A stretch of DNA of 43,035 nt from Dechloromonas sp. (lineage in GTDB: Bacteria; Pseudomonadota; Gammaproteobacteria; Burkholderiales; Rhodocyclaceae): positions 1-43,035 of the forward strand of contig JAEUOG010000065.1 in the NCBI GenBank assembly GCA_016790815.1, written 5' to 3'. Shown one piece after another: positions 18,674 to 27,150 of the stretch. How positions within the stretch are numbered: position 1 is the first letter of the stretch; the number at the start of each line of letters is the position of its first letter. The translations under genes were made by a program, and so were the position numbers. A model generated the notes under the pieces. That model worked only from the letters and a program-made list of their open reading frames with translations, ran no database searches and was not told the DNA's origin.

Positions 18674-19166
18674 AGTTTTACCCGACGGCGAGGCGCAGTG
18701 TCGCCAACTGGCCGAGCTCATTCGTCCGCATCTTGCCCGCAATCCGGCACTCGTTGGCATTTACAGCGGCGGGGCGTGGATCGCCGAGCGCCTGCGCGAA
18801 CTGCTTGGCCTGTCGGAGGAAATCGGCCTGATCGACGTCTCGTTCTATCGCGATGATTTCGCTGAAAAGGGCCTGCATCCGCAGTGCAAGCCGACGGTCA
18901 TTCCTTTCGACGTCGAAGGTCGCCACCTGATCCTGGTCGATGACGTGTTGTACACCGGCCGGACGACGCGGGCGGCGATCAACGAGCTGTTCGACTACGG
19001 TCGCCCGGCCTCCATCGAACTGGCCGTGCTGGCCGACCGCGGCGGGCGCGAGTTGCCAGTAGCCGCGACCTACGGCGCCTGGGCGGTGGAATTGAACGAT
19101 AACCAGAACCTGGTGCTCGCCAAGCAGGAAGACGGCCGGCTGGTGTGGAGGATGGAAAATGCATAA
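18657..19166 (+). CDS. pyrR: PyrR bifunctional pyr regulator / uracil phosphoribosyltransferase
   Basis: A 169-residue type I phosphoribosyltransferase. The PRPP-binding loop is [27 protein letters not shown] and [10 protein letters not shown] are also typical of PyrR. In Gram-positives PyrR controls pyr mRNA attenuation; in proteobacteria the regulatory role is less established, and no attenuator-like leader is visible next to pyrB here. The start at 18657 gives [12 protein letters not shown] and overlaps ruvX; the open frame upstream is out-of-frame ruvX. The stop overlaps pyrB by 8 bases, suggesting translational coupling. Confidence 0.92.
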   Translation: MSSHPEVLPDGEAQCRQLAELIRPHLARNPALVGIYSGGAWIAERLRELLGLSEEIGLIDVSFYRDDFAEKGLHPQCKPTVIPFDVEGRHLILVDDVLYTGRTTRAAINELFDYGRPASIELAVLADRGGRELPVAATYGAWAVELNDNQNLVLAKQEDGRLVWRMENA

Positions 19167-20118
19167 CCCGCAGTTGAACAAGGATGGCGAACTGACCCAC
19201 CTGCTGTCGATCGAAGGCTTGCCGCAGCGCATCCTGACCCAGATTCTCGACACCGCTGCGTCCTTCATGGAAGTCTCGGCGCGCGACGTCAAGAAGGTGC
19301 CGCTGCTGCGCGGCAAGAGCGTTTTCAACCTGTTTTTCGAGAATTCGACGCGCACCCGCACGACCTTCGAGATCGCCGCCAAGCGCCTGAGCGCTGACGT
19401 CATCAACCTCGATATCAACAAATCGTCAGCCAGCAAGGGCGAAACCCTGCTCGACACCATCGACAACCTCGTCGCCATGCACGCCAACCTGTTCGTCGTG
19501 CGCCACGCCTCGAGCGGCGCGCCCTACCTGATCGCCGAGCACCTGCAACGTATCGGCCGTGACGATGTGCATGTCGTCAATGCCGGTGATGGTCGCCATG
19601 CCCACCCTACGCAGGGCTTGCTCGACATGTACACGATCCGCCACTACAAGAAGGACTTCACGCAACTGCGCGTCGCCATCGTCGGCGACATCCTGCATTC
19701 GCGCGTCGCCCGTTCCGACATCCATGCGCTGACCACGCTGGGCGTCCCGGAAGTCCGCGCCATCGGACCGGAAACCCTGCTGCCCAAGCATCTCGACAAG
19801 CTCGGCGTCCATGTCTATCACGACATGAACGAAGGTTTGAAGGACGTCGACGTCGTCATCATGTTGCGCCTGCAGAACGAGCGCATGAACGGCGCCCTGC
19901 TGCCCTCGGCCGGCGAATACTTCCGCCACTACGGCCTGACGCCGCAAAAGCTGGCGCTCGCCAAGCAGGACGCCATTGTCATGCACCCGGGGCCGATGAA
20001 CCGTGGCGTCGAGATACACTCGGCCGTGGCTGACGGAGCGCAGGCCGTCATCCTGCCGCAGGTCACCTTTGGTATCGCGGTCCGCATGGCCGTCATGAGC
20101 ATCGTTGCGGGGAACTGA
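19159..20118 (+). CDS. pyrB: Aspartate carbamoyltransferase catalytic subunit
   Basis: Condenses carbamoyl phosphate and aspartate, the committed step of pyrimidine synthesis. The 319-residue protein carries the carbamoyl-phosphate motif [18 protein letters not shown], a KGETLLDT loop, [17 protein letters not shown], and MLRLQNERM near the Asp-binding region. No pyrI regulatory gene follows; instead a dihydroorotase-like gene does, the arrangement of class A ATCases in which PyrB and an inactive PyrC' form a dodecamer. The ATG at 19159 lies within the end of pyrR. Confidence 0.96.
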   Translation: MHNPQLNKDGELTHLLSIEGLPQRILTQILDTAASFMEVSARDVKKVPLLRGKSVFNLFFENSTRTRTTFEIAAKRLSADVINLDINKSSASKGETLLDTIDNLVAMHANLFVVRHASSGAPYLIAEHLQRIGRDDVHVVNAGDGRHAHPTQGLLDMYTIRHYKKDFTQLRVAIVGDILHSRVARSDIHALTTLGVPEVRAIGPETLLPKHLDKLGVHVYHDMNEGLKDVDVVIMLRLQNERMNGALLPSAGEYFRHYGLTPQKLALAKQDAIVMHPGPMNRGVEIHSAVADGAQAVILPQVTFGIAVRMAVMSIVAGN

Positions 20119-20122
20119 TCAA

Positions 20123-21370
20123 ATGAACATCGAAATCAAGAGCGGCCGCGTAATTGACCCGAAAAACGGCGTCGACCGCAGCACATCGCTGTACATCGCC
20201 GATGGCAAGGTTGCCGGACTCGATGCGTCGCCGGCAGGCTTCGTCGCCGACCATACCATCGACGCCACCGGCTGCGTGGTCTGCCCAGGCCTGATCGACC
20301 TCGGCGCCCGCCTCAACTCCATCGAGGCGGAACTGGCTGCGGCCGTCGCCGGCGGCGTGACCTCCGTCGTCGTGCCGCCCGATGCCGATCCTCCGCTCGA
20401 CGAGCCCGAGCTGGCCGACCGACTGGTCCATCGTGGCACCGAAATCGGCAAGGCGCGCGTGCTGCCGCTGGGCGCCCTGACGCTGGGCCTCAATGGCGAG
20501 CGCCTGGCCGAACTGGCCGGCCTCAAGAAGGCGGGTTGCGTCGCCTTCTCGCAGGCCAATCGACCGGTCACCGACACCGAAGCCCTGCTTCGCGCCATGG
20601 AATATGCAGCCACCTTCGGTTTTGCCATCTGGCTGCAACCGCAGGATTACTGGCTGTCGCGCAACGGTATCGCCCATGAAGGCGAAGTCTCCAGCCGTCT
20701 CGGTCTGGCCGGCATTCCGGTTGCAGCCGAAACCATCGCTGTCGGCACCATCGTCCAGCTCGTGCGCGATACCGGCTGCCGTGTGCATCTGACCCGCCTG
20801 TCGTCAGCTGCCGGCGTGGCGCTCGTTCAGCGTGCGCAGAATGAAGGTCTGCCGGTTACCTTCGACGTTGGCGTGCATCATCTGCTGCTCACCGAGAACG
20901 ATATTGGCTACTTCAACCCGCACGCCCGTTTCAGTCCGCCGCTGCGTGCCCAAAGCGATCGCAAAGCGCTCTCGGAGGCCGCGGCCGCTGGGCTGGCCGC
21001 CATCTGTTCCGACCACACGCCGGTCGGCGCCGACGACAAGTTGCTGCCCTTTGGTGAAGCCAAGCCGGGGGCGACCGGGCTGGAAGTCTTGCTGCCGCTG
21101 ACCCTGAAATGGGCGGAAGAAACCGGCGTCAGTCTGCCCGATGCGCTGGCCCGCATCACCTCGGCGCCGGCTGCTGTTCTCGGCCTGCCGAGTGGTCAAC
21201 TGGGCATCGGCGCCGCAGCCGATATTTGTATTTTCGACGCCGAAGCGACCTGGCAACTGACGCCGGAAGCTCTCAAGAGCCGCGGCAAGAATTCGCCATG
21301 GACCGGCTACATGATGACCGGCAGGGTGAAATCCACGCTGGTTGGTGGACGCGTCGTTTTTCAGGCGTAA
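20123..21370 (+). CDS. pyrX: Non-catalytic dihydroorotase-like ATCase partner (PyrC'/PyrX)
   Basis: An amidohydrolase-fold protein of 415 residues, most like type I dihydroorotase. The metal-binding HxH that should follow PGLIDL is replaced: CPGLIDLGARLNSIEAELA. Other parts remain, such as GVHHLLLTENDIGYFNPH and AICSDHTPVGADD. Loss of HxH is the known hallmark of PyrC' (PyrX), a structural partner needed for ATCase assembly in pseudomonads and some betaproteobacteria. Its position 4 bases after pyrB fits this. A catalytic pyrC must then exist elsewhere. The start at 20123 is chosen over an in-frame codon at 20105 because GGGGAAC precedes it. Convergent with yggU. Confidence 0.9.
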   Translation: MNIEIKSGRVIDPKNGVDRSTSLYIADGKVAGLDASPAGFVADHTIDATGCVVCPGLIDLGARLNSIEAELAAAVAGGVTSVVVPPDADPPLDEPELADRLVHRGTEIGKARVLPLGALTLGLNGERLAELAGLKKAGCVAFSQANRPVTDTEALLRAMEYAATFGFAIWLQPQDYWLSRNGIAHEGEVSSRLGLAGIPVAAETIAVGTIVQLVRDTGCRVHLTRLSSAAGVALVQRAQNEGLPVTFDVGVHHLLLTENDIGYFNPHARFSPPLRAQSDRKALSEAAAAGLAAICSDHTPVGADDKLLPFGEAKPGATGLEVLLPLTLKWAEETGVSLPDALARITSAPAAVLGLPSGQLGIGAAADICIFDAEATWQLTPEALKSRGKNSPWTGYMMTGRVKSTLVGGRVVFQA

Positions 21371-21388
21371 AGGGCCGGTTGGCCCATT

Positions 21389-21420
21389 CCCGCGGTCAAC
21401 CGGAAAAAATGGCCAAAATT
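21389..21420 (+). repeat. Dispersed CGGTCAACCGG/GGCCAAAATT repeat, copy 2 (best match)
   Basis: Reads CCCGCGGTCAACCGG, then AAAAAAT, then GGCCAAAATT. A left arm CCGGTTGGCC at 21375-21384 pairs with GGTCAACCGG through one G-T wobble, giving a 10-bp stem as in copy 1. It lies between the convergent 3' ends of pyrX and yggU. Confidence 0.75.
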
Positions 21421-21430
21421 GAAGCCGTGT

Positions 21431-21724
21431 TCAGTCCGCCGTCAGGCGGACAACGGCTTCGCTCGTCGTGCCCTGAACTTCGAGCACCTTGCGTCGTGAC
21501 GTTTGCCCGCTTTTCAAGCTGACCGCCGATTTCGGCAGATTCAGCGTTTCCGCAACGAACTTGATCAGCGCCTCGTTGGCCTTGCCGTCCACCGGCGGGG
21601 CGGCGAGGCGAATCTTCAGCGCATCGCCATGCAGCCCGGCAAATTCCGTTTTCCTGGCGCCGGGCTGGATGTGCAGGGTCAGCGTGATGCGACCGTCAGC
21701 GCCCTGGCGGAACCATTCGCTCAC
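21431..21724 (-). CDS. yggU: DUF167 family protein YggU
   Basis: A small cytoplasmic protein of 97 residues of unknown function in the DUF167/UPF0235 family. Signatures are LHIQPGARKTEFAG, LKIRLAAPPVDGKANEALI and VSLKSGQTSRRKVLEV. The start is a GTG at 21724 overlapping the yggT stop (GTGA); the much longer open frame is yggT in another frame. It is last in yggS-proC-yggT-yggU. Confidence 0.92.
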   Translation of the reverse strand: MSEWFRQGADGRITLTLHIQPGARKTEFAGLHGDALKIRLAAPPVDGKANEALIKFVAETLNLPKSAVSLKSGQTSRRKVLEVQGTTSEAVVRLTAD

Positions 21725-22254
21725 AGGAGCATGAGTACCGCTTGCAGGAGCAGGATGGCGACCAGCGGAGACAGGTCGATGCCGGAAATGCTCGGAATGA
21801 AGCGCCGTATCGGATCGAGAAGCGGCCGGGTCAGTTGATAGGCCGGCGCCGACAGCGGTGAATAGGGATTGACCCATGACAGCACCGCCTGCAGGATCAG
21901 CGCGCCGATCATGATGTACACAGCCAGCCGCAACAGTGCGCGAGCCGCGTGCAAGAGGATCATCGGCACCAGCGCAGCGCCCTCGATTTCGCCAAAACTG
22001 CTGGCTGCCCCGACAATGATCCCGGTGAACAGCAGTTGCAGTGCCAGCGCGGCAATCAGGCTGGCCCAATCGAAACCGCCTGCACCGGGGATGACGCGGC
22101 GCAGTGGCTTGACCGCCCAATTGGTGAGCTTGACGACGAAGTCACCAATCTGTCCGCCAAAGGAAACGCGCATCGCCTGCATCATGAAACGCAACAGGAA
22201 GAGCGTGCAGAAGAAGCTGACGACGGCGTCGAGCAAAAAAACGATGGCTTGCAT
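21721..22254 (-). CDS. yggT: YggT family inner-membrane protein
   Basis: A 177-residue integral membrane protein with two YGGT repeats. Each repeat has a helix (VFLLDAVVSFFCTLFLLRF; LRLAVYIMIGALILQAVLSW) followed by a conserved amphipathic motif: LTNWAVKPLRRVIPG in the first repeat and LTRPLLDPIRRFIPSISGIDLSP in the second. Function is not firmly known; the family is linked to osmotic tolerance and envelope biology. The ATG at 22254 overlaps the proC stop by one base; a TTG just upstream is less likely. Confidence 0.9.
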   Translation of the reverse strand: MQAIVFLLDAVVSFFCTLFLLRFMMQAMRVSFGGQIGDFVVKLTNWAVKPLRRVIPGAGGFDWASLIAALALQLLFTGIIVGAASSFGEIEGAALVPMILLHAARALLRLAVYIMIGALILQAVLSWVNPYSPLSAPAYQLTRPLLDPIRRFIPSISGIDLSPLVAILLLQAVLMLL

Positions 22255-23066
22255 CAATCGGCTCCGAGAATCTTGCCAAGTTCCTGGCCGCGGGCAGCGG
22301 CGGCCATGCAGCCGGCGACGATGCCTTCCTTGACGCCGCGCTCGGCCATGACGCTCAAGGCCGCCGCAGTGGTGCCGCCCTTCGAGGTGACGCGTTCGCG
22401 CAAGACGGAGGCAGGCTCAGTGGATTGAGCGGCCAGCGCAGCAGCACCCTGGATCGTTTCGATGGCCAGCAGGTGACCCTGTTCCGGTGTGAAGCCGAGA
22501 TCGGCGGCGGCTTGTTGCAGTGCTTCGATGAACAGGAAAACATAGGCCGGGCCGCTGCCCGAAATGGCGGTAACGCCGTCGATCTTCGCTTCGTCCTCGA
22601 TCCACACCGTGGTGCCGACGGCGCGGAGAACGCGGTCGGCTGCCGCTCGCTGGTTAGCGCTCACTTCCGGCAGGGCGCATAGCCCTGTAATGCCGGCACC
22701 GATCAAAGCCGGCGTATTGGGCATGCAGCGCACGATCTGGCGATGGCCGCCGAGCCAGCGTGACAGGGTAGTCATGTCGAGGCCGGCGGCGATGCTGATG
22801 ACGACGGCCTCGCCCAGCTTGCCGACGAGCGGCGCGACGGCTTCCTTCATCTGTTGCGGCTTGACGGCGAGCACCAGGATGTCGGGGCTAGCCGGGGCGC
22901 TGGCGGCGCTGTCATGGCAGGTGACGCCGTAAGCGGCGGTCAGCTTGCTGCGTGCGTCGGCGCCCGGGTCGATGACGTCGATGTCGCCGGCCGCGAAGCC
23001 CTGCTTGAGCATGCCGCCGATCAGCGCGTTGGCCATGTTGCCGCCACCCAGGAAAACAATTTTCAT
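22254..23066 (-). CDS. proC: Pyrroline-5-carboxylate reductase
   Basis: Reduces pyrroline-5-carboxylate to proline using NAD(P)H. The 270-residue protein starts with the Rossmann loop IVFLGGGNMANALIGGM. Later motifs include LAVKPQQMKEAV, SIAAGLDM, RCMPNTPALIGAGITGL and the C-terminal family signature AISGSGPAYVFLFIEAL, ending in RVTSKGGTTAAALSVM. The start ATG overlaps the yggS stop (ATGA), and the stop touches the yggT start. yggS-proC-yggT-yggU is widespread in proteobacteria. Confidence 0.97.
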   Translation of the reverse strand: MKIVFLGGGNMANALIGGMLKQGFAAGDIDVIDPGADARSKLTAAYGVTCHDSAASAPASPDILVLAVKPQQMKEAVAPLVGKLGEAVVISIAAGLDMTTLSRWLGGHRQIVRCMPNTPALIGAGITGLCALPEVSANQRAAADRVLRAVGTTVWIEDEAKIDGVTAISGSGPAYVFLFIEALQQAAADLGFTPEQGHLLAIETIQGAAALAAQSTEPASVLRERVTSKGGTTAAALSVMAERGVKEGIVAGCMAAAARGQELGKILGAD

Positions 23067-23752
23067 GTGTAATTTCTCTCACCAAAAATGGCCGTGCCAA
23101 TGCGGACGATGGTCGCGCCCTCGGCTACGGCTGCTTCAAGATCGTGGGACATGCCCATGGACAGGGTATCGAGCGGCAGACCCGCCGCCCGGATGCTTTC
23201 GTATATTTCCCTGACTCGGCGGAAGGCAGCGCGCTGGGCTGCCGGGTCGTCGGTCGGCTCGGGGATGGCCATCAGGCCGCGCAGTTGCAGGCCGGGCAGG
23301 GTGGTGATGGCCTGGCAGAGGGCCGGAGCTTCGTCGGGATCGCAACCACTCTTGCTGGCCTCGCCGGAAACATTCACCTGGACGCAGATCTGCAGTGGCG
23401 GAAGGTAGGCCGGGCGCTGGGACGACAGGCGTTCGGCGATTTTCAGGCGCTCGATGGAATGGACCCAGTCGAAATGCTCTGCAACGGGGCGCGACTTGTT
23501 GCTCTGCAGCGGGCCGATGAAATGCCATTCGAGATTACGCCCGGCAATTGCCGTCAGCTTGTCGATGCCTTCCTGAACATAGTTTTCGCCGAAGGCACGC
23601 TGGCCGGCATCGGCTGCGGCAACCACGCAAGCCAATGGCCAGGTTTTGCTGACCGCCAGGAGACGGATGCTATCTGGTGAACGACCGGCAAGCGCCGCCG
23701 CATCGCTGATACGGGCCTGGACAGCTTGCAGGTTGTCGGCGATTGCGCTCAT
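23063..23752 (-). CDS. yggS: PLP homeostasis protein YggS (PLPBP)
   Basis: A single-domain alanine-racemase-fold protein of 229 residues that binds PLP and affects B6 and amino-acid balance without known enzymatic activity. The PLP lysine is Lys36 in LLAVSKTWP. Other family motifs: FGENYVQEG, WHFIGPLQSNK, VNVSGEASKSG, GLMAIPEP and SMGMSHDLEAAV, ending in VRIGTAIFGERNY. The ATG at 23752 gives the normal N-terminus; the frame is open to 23797 but that reaches into the pilT promoter. First gene of its operon and divergent from pilT. Confidence 0.95.
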   Translation of the reverse strand: MSAIADNLQAVQARISDAAALAGRSPDSIRLLAVSKTWPLACVVAAADAGQRAFGENYVQEGIDKLTAIAGRNLEWHFIGPLQSNKSRPVAEHFDWVHSIERLKIAERLSSQRPAYLPPLQICVQVNVSGEASKSGCDPDEAPALCQAITTLPGLQLRGLMAIPEPTDDPAAQRAAFRRVREIYESIRAAGLPLDTLSMGMSHDLEAAVAEGATIVRIGTAIFGERNYT

Positions 23753-23758
23753 AATCCA

Positions 23759-23787
23759 TTGGGAATTTACGACAATCCGAGTATACA
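23759..23787 (+). promoter_or_regulatory. Promoter of pilT-pilU
   Basis: TTGGGA (23759-23764) and TATACA (23782-23787) are spaced by 17 bases, with a predicted start near 23794. The -10 core GTATAC is palindromic, so the divergent yggS operon could use the same TATA on the other strand, although no good -35 is seen there. The ribosome site AAGGA follows at 23796-23800. Confidence 0.5.
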
Positions 23788-23808
23788 CGCGCTCCAAGGA
23801 CGAACCGC

Positions 23809-24852
23809 ATGGACATCACCGAACTGCTGGCTTTCAGCGTCAAGAACAAAGCCTCCGACTTGCACCTGTCTGCCGGCTTGCCGCCGATGATTCGGGTGCA
23901 TGGCGACGTCAGGCGCATCAACCTGCCAGCCATGGAGCATAAGGATGTTCATGGCATGGTCTATGACATCATGAACGATGGCCAGCGCAAGGTGTACGAA
24001 GAGACGCTGGAGTGCGATTTTTCATTCGAAATCCCCAATCTGGCGCGTTTCCGGGTTAATGCCTTCAATCAGCATCGCGGTGCCGGTGCTGTGTTCCGGA
24101 CCATTCCGACCAAGGTTCTGACACTCGAAGAGTTGAACTGCCCGAAGATTTTCAAGGAAATTTCCGAGTATCCGCGTGGCATCGTGCTGTGCACCGGGCC
24201 GACGGGTTCCGGCAAATCGACGACGCTGGCGGCGATGGTCAATCATGTCAATGAAAACGATTACGGTCACATCCTGACGGTCGAGGATCCAATCGAATTC
24301 GTGCACGAATCGAAAAAGTGCCTGATCAACCAGCGCGAAGTCGGGCCGCATACGCTGTCGTTCTCCAACGCCCTGCGCGCGGCCCTGCGTGAAGATCCGG
24401 ACGTCATCCTGGTCGGCGAAATGCGCGACCTCGAAACCATTCGTCTCGCCCTGTCCGCTGCTGAAACCGGCCACCTCGTATTCGGCACCCTGCACACCTC
24501 GTCGGCTGCGAAGACGGTTGACCGTATCGTCGATGTCTTCCCGGCGGCGGAAAAGGAAATGGTCCGCTCAATGTTGTCCGAATCGCTGCGTGCGGTCATT
24601 TCGCAGACGCTCATGAAAACCAAGGACGGTTCCGGGCGGGTCGCGGCGCACGAGATCATGATCGGCACCCCGGCCATCCGCAATTTGATCCGCGAAAACA
24701 AGGTCGCCCAGATGTATTCGGCGATTCAGACCGGCCAGAACTTCGGCATGCAGACGCTGGATCAGAACCTCGTCGATCTGGTACGGCGCAATGTCGTGTC
24801 GAGTGCGGAAGCGCGCTTCCGGGCAGCCAACAAGGACACCTTCCCGGCTTGA
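23809..24852 (+). CDS. pilT: Type IV pilus retraction ATPase PilT
   Basis: A hexameric cytoplasmic ATPase that depolymerises the pilus for twitching motility, phage entry and DNA uptake. The 347-residue length is typical. Walker A is GPTGSGKST at residues 130-138; VEDPIEFVHE is the Asp box, LVGEMRDLETIRLAL the Walker B, and GHLVFGTLHTSSA the His box. The C-terminal AIRNLIRENK motif is the one needed for retraction in PilT. The N-terminal module starts MDITELLAFSVKNKASDLHLSAG. Followed by pilU 34 bases later. Confidence 0.97.
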   Translation: MDITELLAFSVKNKASDLHLSAGLPPMIRVHGDVRRINLPAMEHKDVHGMVYDIMNDGQRKVYEETLECDFSFEIPNLARFRVNAFNQHRGAGAVFRTIPTKVLTLEELNCPKIFKEISEYPRGIVLCTGPTGSGKSTTLAAMVNHVNENDYGHILTVEDPIEFVHESKKCLINQREVGPHTLSFSNALRAALREDPDVILVGEMRDLETIRLALSAAETGHLVFGTLHTSSAAKTVDRIVDVFPAAEKEMVRSMLSESLRAVISQTLMKTKDGSGRVAAHEIMIGTPAIRNLIRENKVAQMYSAIQTGQNFGMQTLDQNLVDLVRRNVVSSAEARFRAANKDTFPA

Positions 24853-24886
24853 TCCGGGTGCTTGAAAAAATACACGAGGGGAAAGA

Positions 24887-26023
24887 ATGGAACGCGATCA
24901 GGCAATGAAATTCATGCACGATCTTTTGCGCCTGATGTCGCAGAAAAAAGGATCCGATCTGTTCATTACGGCCGGTTTCCCGCCGGCGATCAAGATCGAC
25001 GGCAAGATTACGCCGGTATCGAACCAGATTCTGACGCCGCAGCATACGGCCGAACTCGCACGCGCCATCATGAACGACCGTCAGGCTGCCGAGTTCGAGG
25101 CAACCAAGGAGTGCAATTTCGCCATTTCGCCGGCCAGCATCGGCCGTTTCCGGGTCAATGCGCTGGTCCAGCAGGGTCGGGTCGGGGTGGTCTGCCGTAC
25201 GATCAACATGACTATCCCCACCCTGGACGAGTTGCTTTTGCCGCCGGTCCTCAAGGATCTGGCGATGACGAAGCGCGGACTGATCATCTTCGTTGGCGGC
25301 ACCGGTACCGGCAAGACGACTTCGTTGGCGGCGCTGGTCGATTACCGCAACGAAAACTCCTATGGCCACATCATCACGATCGAAGATCCCATCGAGTATG
25401 TGCACGATCACAAGAACTGCATCGTGACGCAGCGCGAGGTCGGGGTCGATACCGATGACTGGGCGCCAGCCCTGAAAAACACGTTGCGCCAGGCGCCGGA
25501 CGTCATCCTGATGGGTGAGATCCGCGACCGTAACACCATGGACTACGCGATCGCATTCGCCGAAACCGGCCACCTTTGTCTGGCCACCCTCCACGCAAAC
25601 AGCGCCAATCAGGCAATCGACCGGATCATCAACTTCTTCCCGGAAGAGCGTCGCCAGCAATTGCTCATGGATCTCTCGCTCAACCTGCGCGCCATGGTGT
25701 CGCAACGCCTGCTCCCCAAGAAGGATGGCAAGGGGCGGATGGCTGCGATCGAGGTGATGCTCAACTCGCCGCTCATTTCCGACCTGATCTTCAAGGGCGA
25801 TGTCCACGAGATCAAGGAGATCATGAAGAAATCCCGCGAACTTGGCATGCAGACCTTCGACCAGGCGCTTTTCGATCTCTACGAGGCCGGCAAGATCACG
25901 TACGAAGATGCGTTGCGTAACGCCGATTCGCTGAACGACCTGCGTCTGCAGATCAAGCTGAATGGCAAGGAATCGAAGGACCGTGATCTATCGACCGGCA
26001 TCGGTCACCTCGACATCGTTTGA
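24887..26023 (+). CDS. pilU: PilT-dependent retraction ATPase PilU
   Basis: The PilT paralogue (378 residues) that assists retraction under load. Start motif is KGSDLFITAGFPPAIKIDG. Walker A is GGTGTGKTT at residues 137-145, with IEDPIEYVHDHKNC, LMGEIRDRNTMDYAIAFAETGH and LATLHANSANQAIDRI. The sequence after Walker B and the long C-terminal part mark it as PilU rather than a second PilT. GAGGGGAAAG precedes the ATG at 24887. Co-transcribed with pilT; the DUF4197 gene follows at 18 bases. Confidence 0.95.
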   Translation: MERDQAMKFMHDLLRLMSQKKGSDLFITAGFPPAIKIDGKITPVSNQILTPQHTAELARAIMNDRQAAEFEATKECNFAISPASIGRFRVNALVQQGRVGVVCRTINMTIPTLDELLLPPVLKDLAMTKRGLIIFVGGTGTGKTTSLAALVDYRNENSYGHIITIEDPIEYVHDHKNCIVTQREVGVDTDDWAPALKNTLRQAPDVILMGEIRDRNTMDYAIAFAETGHLCLATLHANSANQAIDRIINFFPEERRQQLLMDLSLNLRAMVSQRLLPKKDGKGRMAAIEVMLNSPLISDLIFKGDVHEIKEIMKKSRELGMQTFDQALFDLYEAGKITYEDALRNADSLNDLRLQIKLNGKESKDRDLSTGIGHLDIV

Positions 26024-26041
26024 CCCCCAAAGGAGACAGCC

Positions 26042-26731
26042 ATGCGCCGCATGATGAAAGCCGTTTTTGCCCTTTCTTTCACGTTGACCGCAGCACTGGC
26101 TCAGGCCGGCGCACTCGATGCCATTTCAAGCGGCGATGCCAGCGCCGGTGTCAAGGAGGCGCTGGCCAAGGGCGCCGACTACGCTGTTTCCTCCCTTGGC
26201 AAGAGCGGTGGCTTCATGGGTAACGACAAGGTCAAGATCAAGCTGCCGGGTTATCTGGAAAAGGCCGATTCGGCGCTGCGCATGTTCGGCATGGGCAAGC
26301 AGGCCGACCAGCTGGTCGAAACGATGAATCGTGCGGCCGAAAATGCCGTTGCCGAAGCCAAGCCCATCCTCACCGATTCGATCAAGAAGATGAGCGTCAA
26401 GGATGCCAAGGATATCCTGACGGGCGGCGAGGACAGCGTGACGCAATATTTCAAGCGCTCATCCACGGATCAGCTGACTGCCAAGTTCAAGCCCATCGTC
26501 AAGAAGGAAACCGCCAAGCTCAAGCTGGCCGACCAGTACAACAAGTTTGCCGGCAAGGCCGCCAGTGCGGGACTCGTCGATAAGCAGAACGCTGATGTCG
26601 ATAGCTATGTGACGCAGAAGGCCATGGATGGCCTCTTCCTGATGATTGCGGAAGAAGAGAAGAAGCTACGCGCCAACCCGATGGGTGCTGGCAGCGATCT
26701 GCTCAAGAACGTTTTCGGCGCCCTGAATTAA
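26042..26731 (+). CDS. Exported DUF4197 family protein
   Basis: A 229-residue protein with a clear signal peptide (MRRMMKAVFALSFTLTAALAQAG, cut probably after AQA). The mature part matches the DUF4197 family: IKLPGYLEKADSALRMFGMG, ADQLVETMNRAAENAVAEAK, ILTGGEDSVTQYFKRSS and KAMDGLFLMIAEEEKKLR. Function is unknown in the family. GGAGACAGCC is the ribosome site. It sits 18 bases after pilU and may share its transcript, but nothing shows a role in pili. Confidence 0.88.
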   Translation: MRRMMKAVFALSFTLTAALAQAGALDAISSGDASAGVKEALAKGADYAVSSLGKSGGFMGNDKVKIKLPGYLEKADSALRMFGMGKQADQLVETMNRAAENAVAEAKPILTDSIKKMSVKDAKDILTGGEDSVTQYFKRSSTDQLTAKFKPIVKKETAKLKLADQYNKFAGKAASAGLVDKQNADVDSYVTQKAMDGLFLMIAEEEKKLRANPMGAGSDLLKNVFGALN

Positions 26732-26756
26732 AGTCGTTTGAATTAAATGCCGTAAT
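26729..26756 (+). promoter_or_regulatory. Sigma-28 (FliA)-like promoter
   Basis: TAAAGTCG (26729-26736) and GCCGTAAT (26749-26756) are separated by 12 bases. The FliA consensus is TAAAGTTT, 11 bases, GCCGATAA; the conserved TAAAG and GCCG halves are exact and the spacing is one longer. It begins at the DUF4197 stop codon and would transcribe the small gene at 26775. Confidence 0.45.
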
Positions 26757-26774
26757 TGGGGCAAGGAGTCCCCA

Positions 26775-27092
26775 ATGAAACTGACCAGTTTGTCTAGTAC
26801 CACGCAACAACCCACTCGCGTATCGAGTGAGCGCGTGCGTCCGCTCGACAATGAACGGATCAGGCGGGTTGAGGTCATGGAAGGCATCGAAGGAGATCGC
26901 CAGCGCAGCCTGATGCAGGAGATCGCCGAGATAGAGCCCGCTGCCGTAGGCGATTTTCATGGCGAAGAGCGCGTTATGCAGGGCGCGCGCGAGGTGGCGG
27001 CACAATTGCTGGAAATGGACGTCGGCACGGACAGCCTGATCAAGCCCGGTGTGGCTCTGGACCGCCTGATAGGCATCGACGACACCGTTTGA
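26775..27092 (+). CDS. Unrecognised small protein, 105 residues
   Basis: I do not recognise this family. The protein has no signal peptide or membrane helix, is rich in Glu, Arg and Val, and appears mostly helical after a Ser/Thr-rich N-terminus (MKLTSLSSTTQQPTRVSSE). The C-terminal half (ERVMQGAREVAAQLLEMDVG) could form a helix pair. Coding is supported by AAGGAG six bases before the ATG, lying in the loop of a small GGGG/CCCC hairpin (26758-26773), and by a sigma-28-like promoter just upstream. A flagellar or motility-regulated role is suggested only by that promoter. Repeat copy 3 follows the stop. Confidence 0.7.
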   Translation: MKLTSLSSTTQQPTRVSSERVRPLDNERIRRVEVMEGIEGDRQRSLMQEIAEIEPAAVGDFHGEERVMQGAREVAAQLLEMDVGTDSLIKPGVALDRLIGIDDTV

Positions 27093-27100
27093 CGCGCCTT

Positions 27101-27131
27101 CCACGGTCAACCCGAAAAAACGGCCAATATT
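27101..27131 (+). repeat. Dispersed CGGTCAACCGG/GGCCAAAATT repeat, copy 3
   Basis: Reads CCACGGTCAACCCG, then AAAAAAC, then GGCCAATATT. GTTTGAC at 27088-27094 pairs with GTCAACC apart from one mismatch, giving a weaker stem than copies 1 and 2. It lies 9 bases after the unknown gene and its right end reaches the -35 area of the rep promoter. Confidence 0.7.
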
Positions 27132-27150
27132 CACATCTGCCGCCCTGAGT

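Noticed and set aside
18229-20122. PyrR-controlled attenuator near pyrR or pyrB
   Set aside because: The genes overlap or nearly touch, so there is no leader that could fold into antiterminator and terminator.
23075-23100. CCAAAAATGGCC near the yggS stop resembling repeat block 2
   Set aside because: It is yggS coding sequence and lacks block 1.
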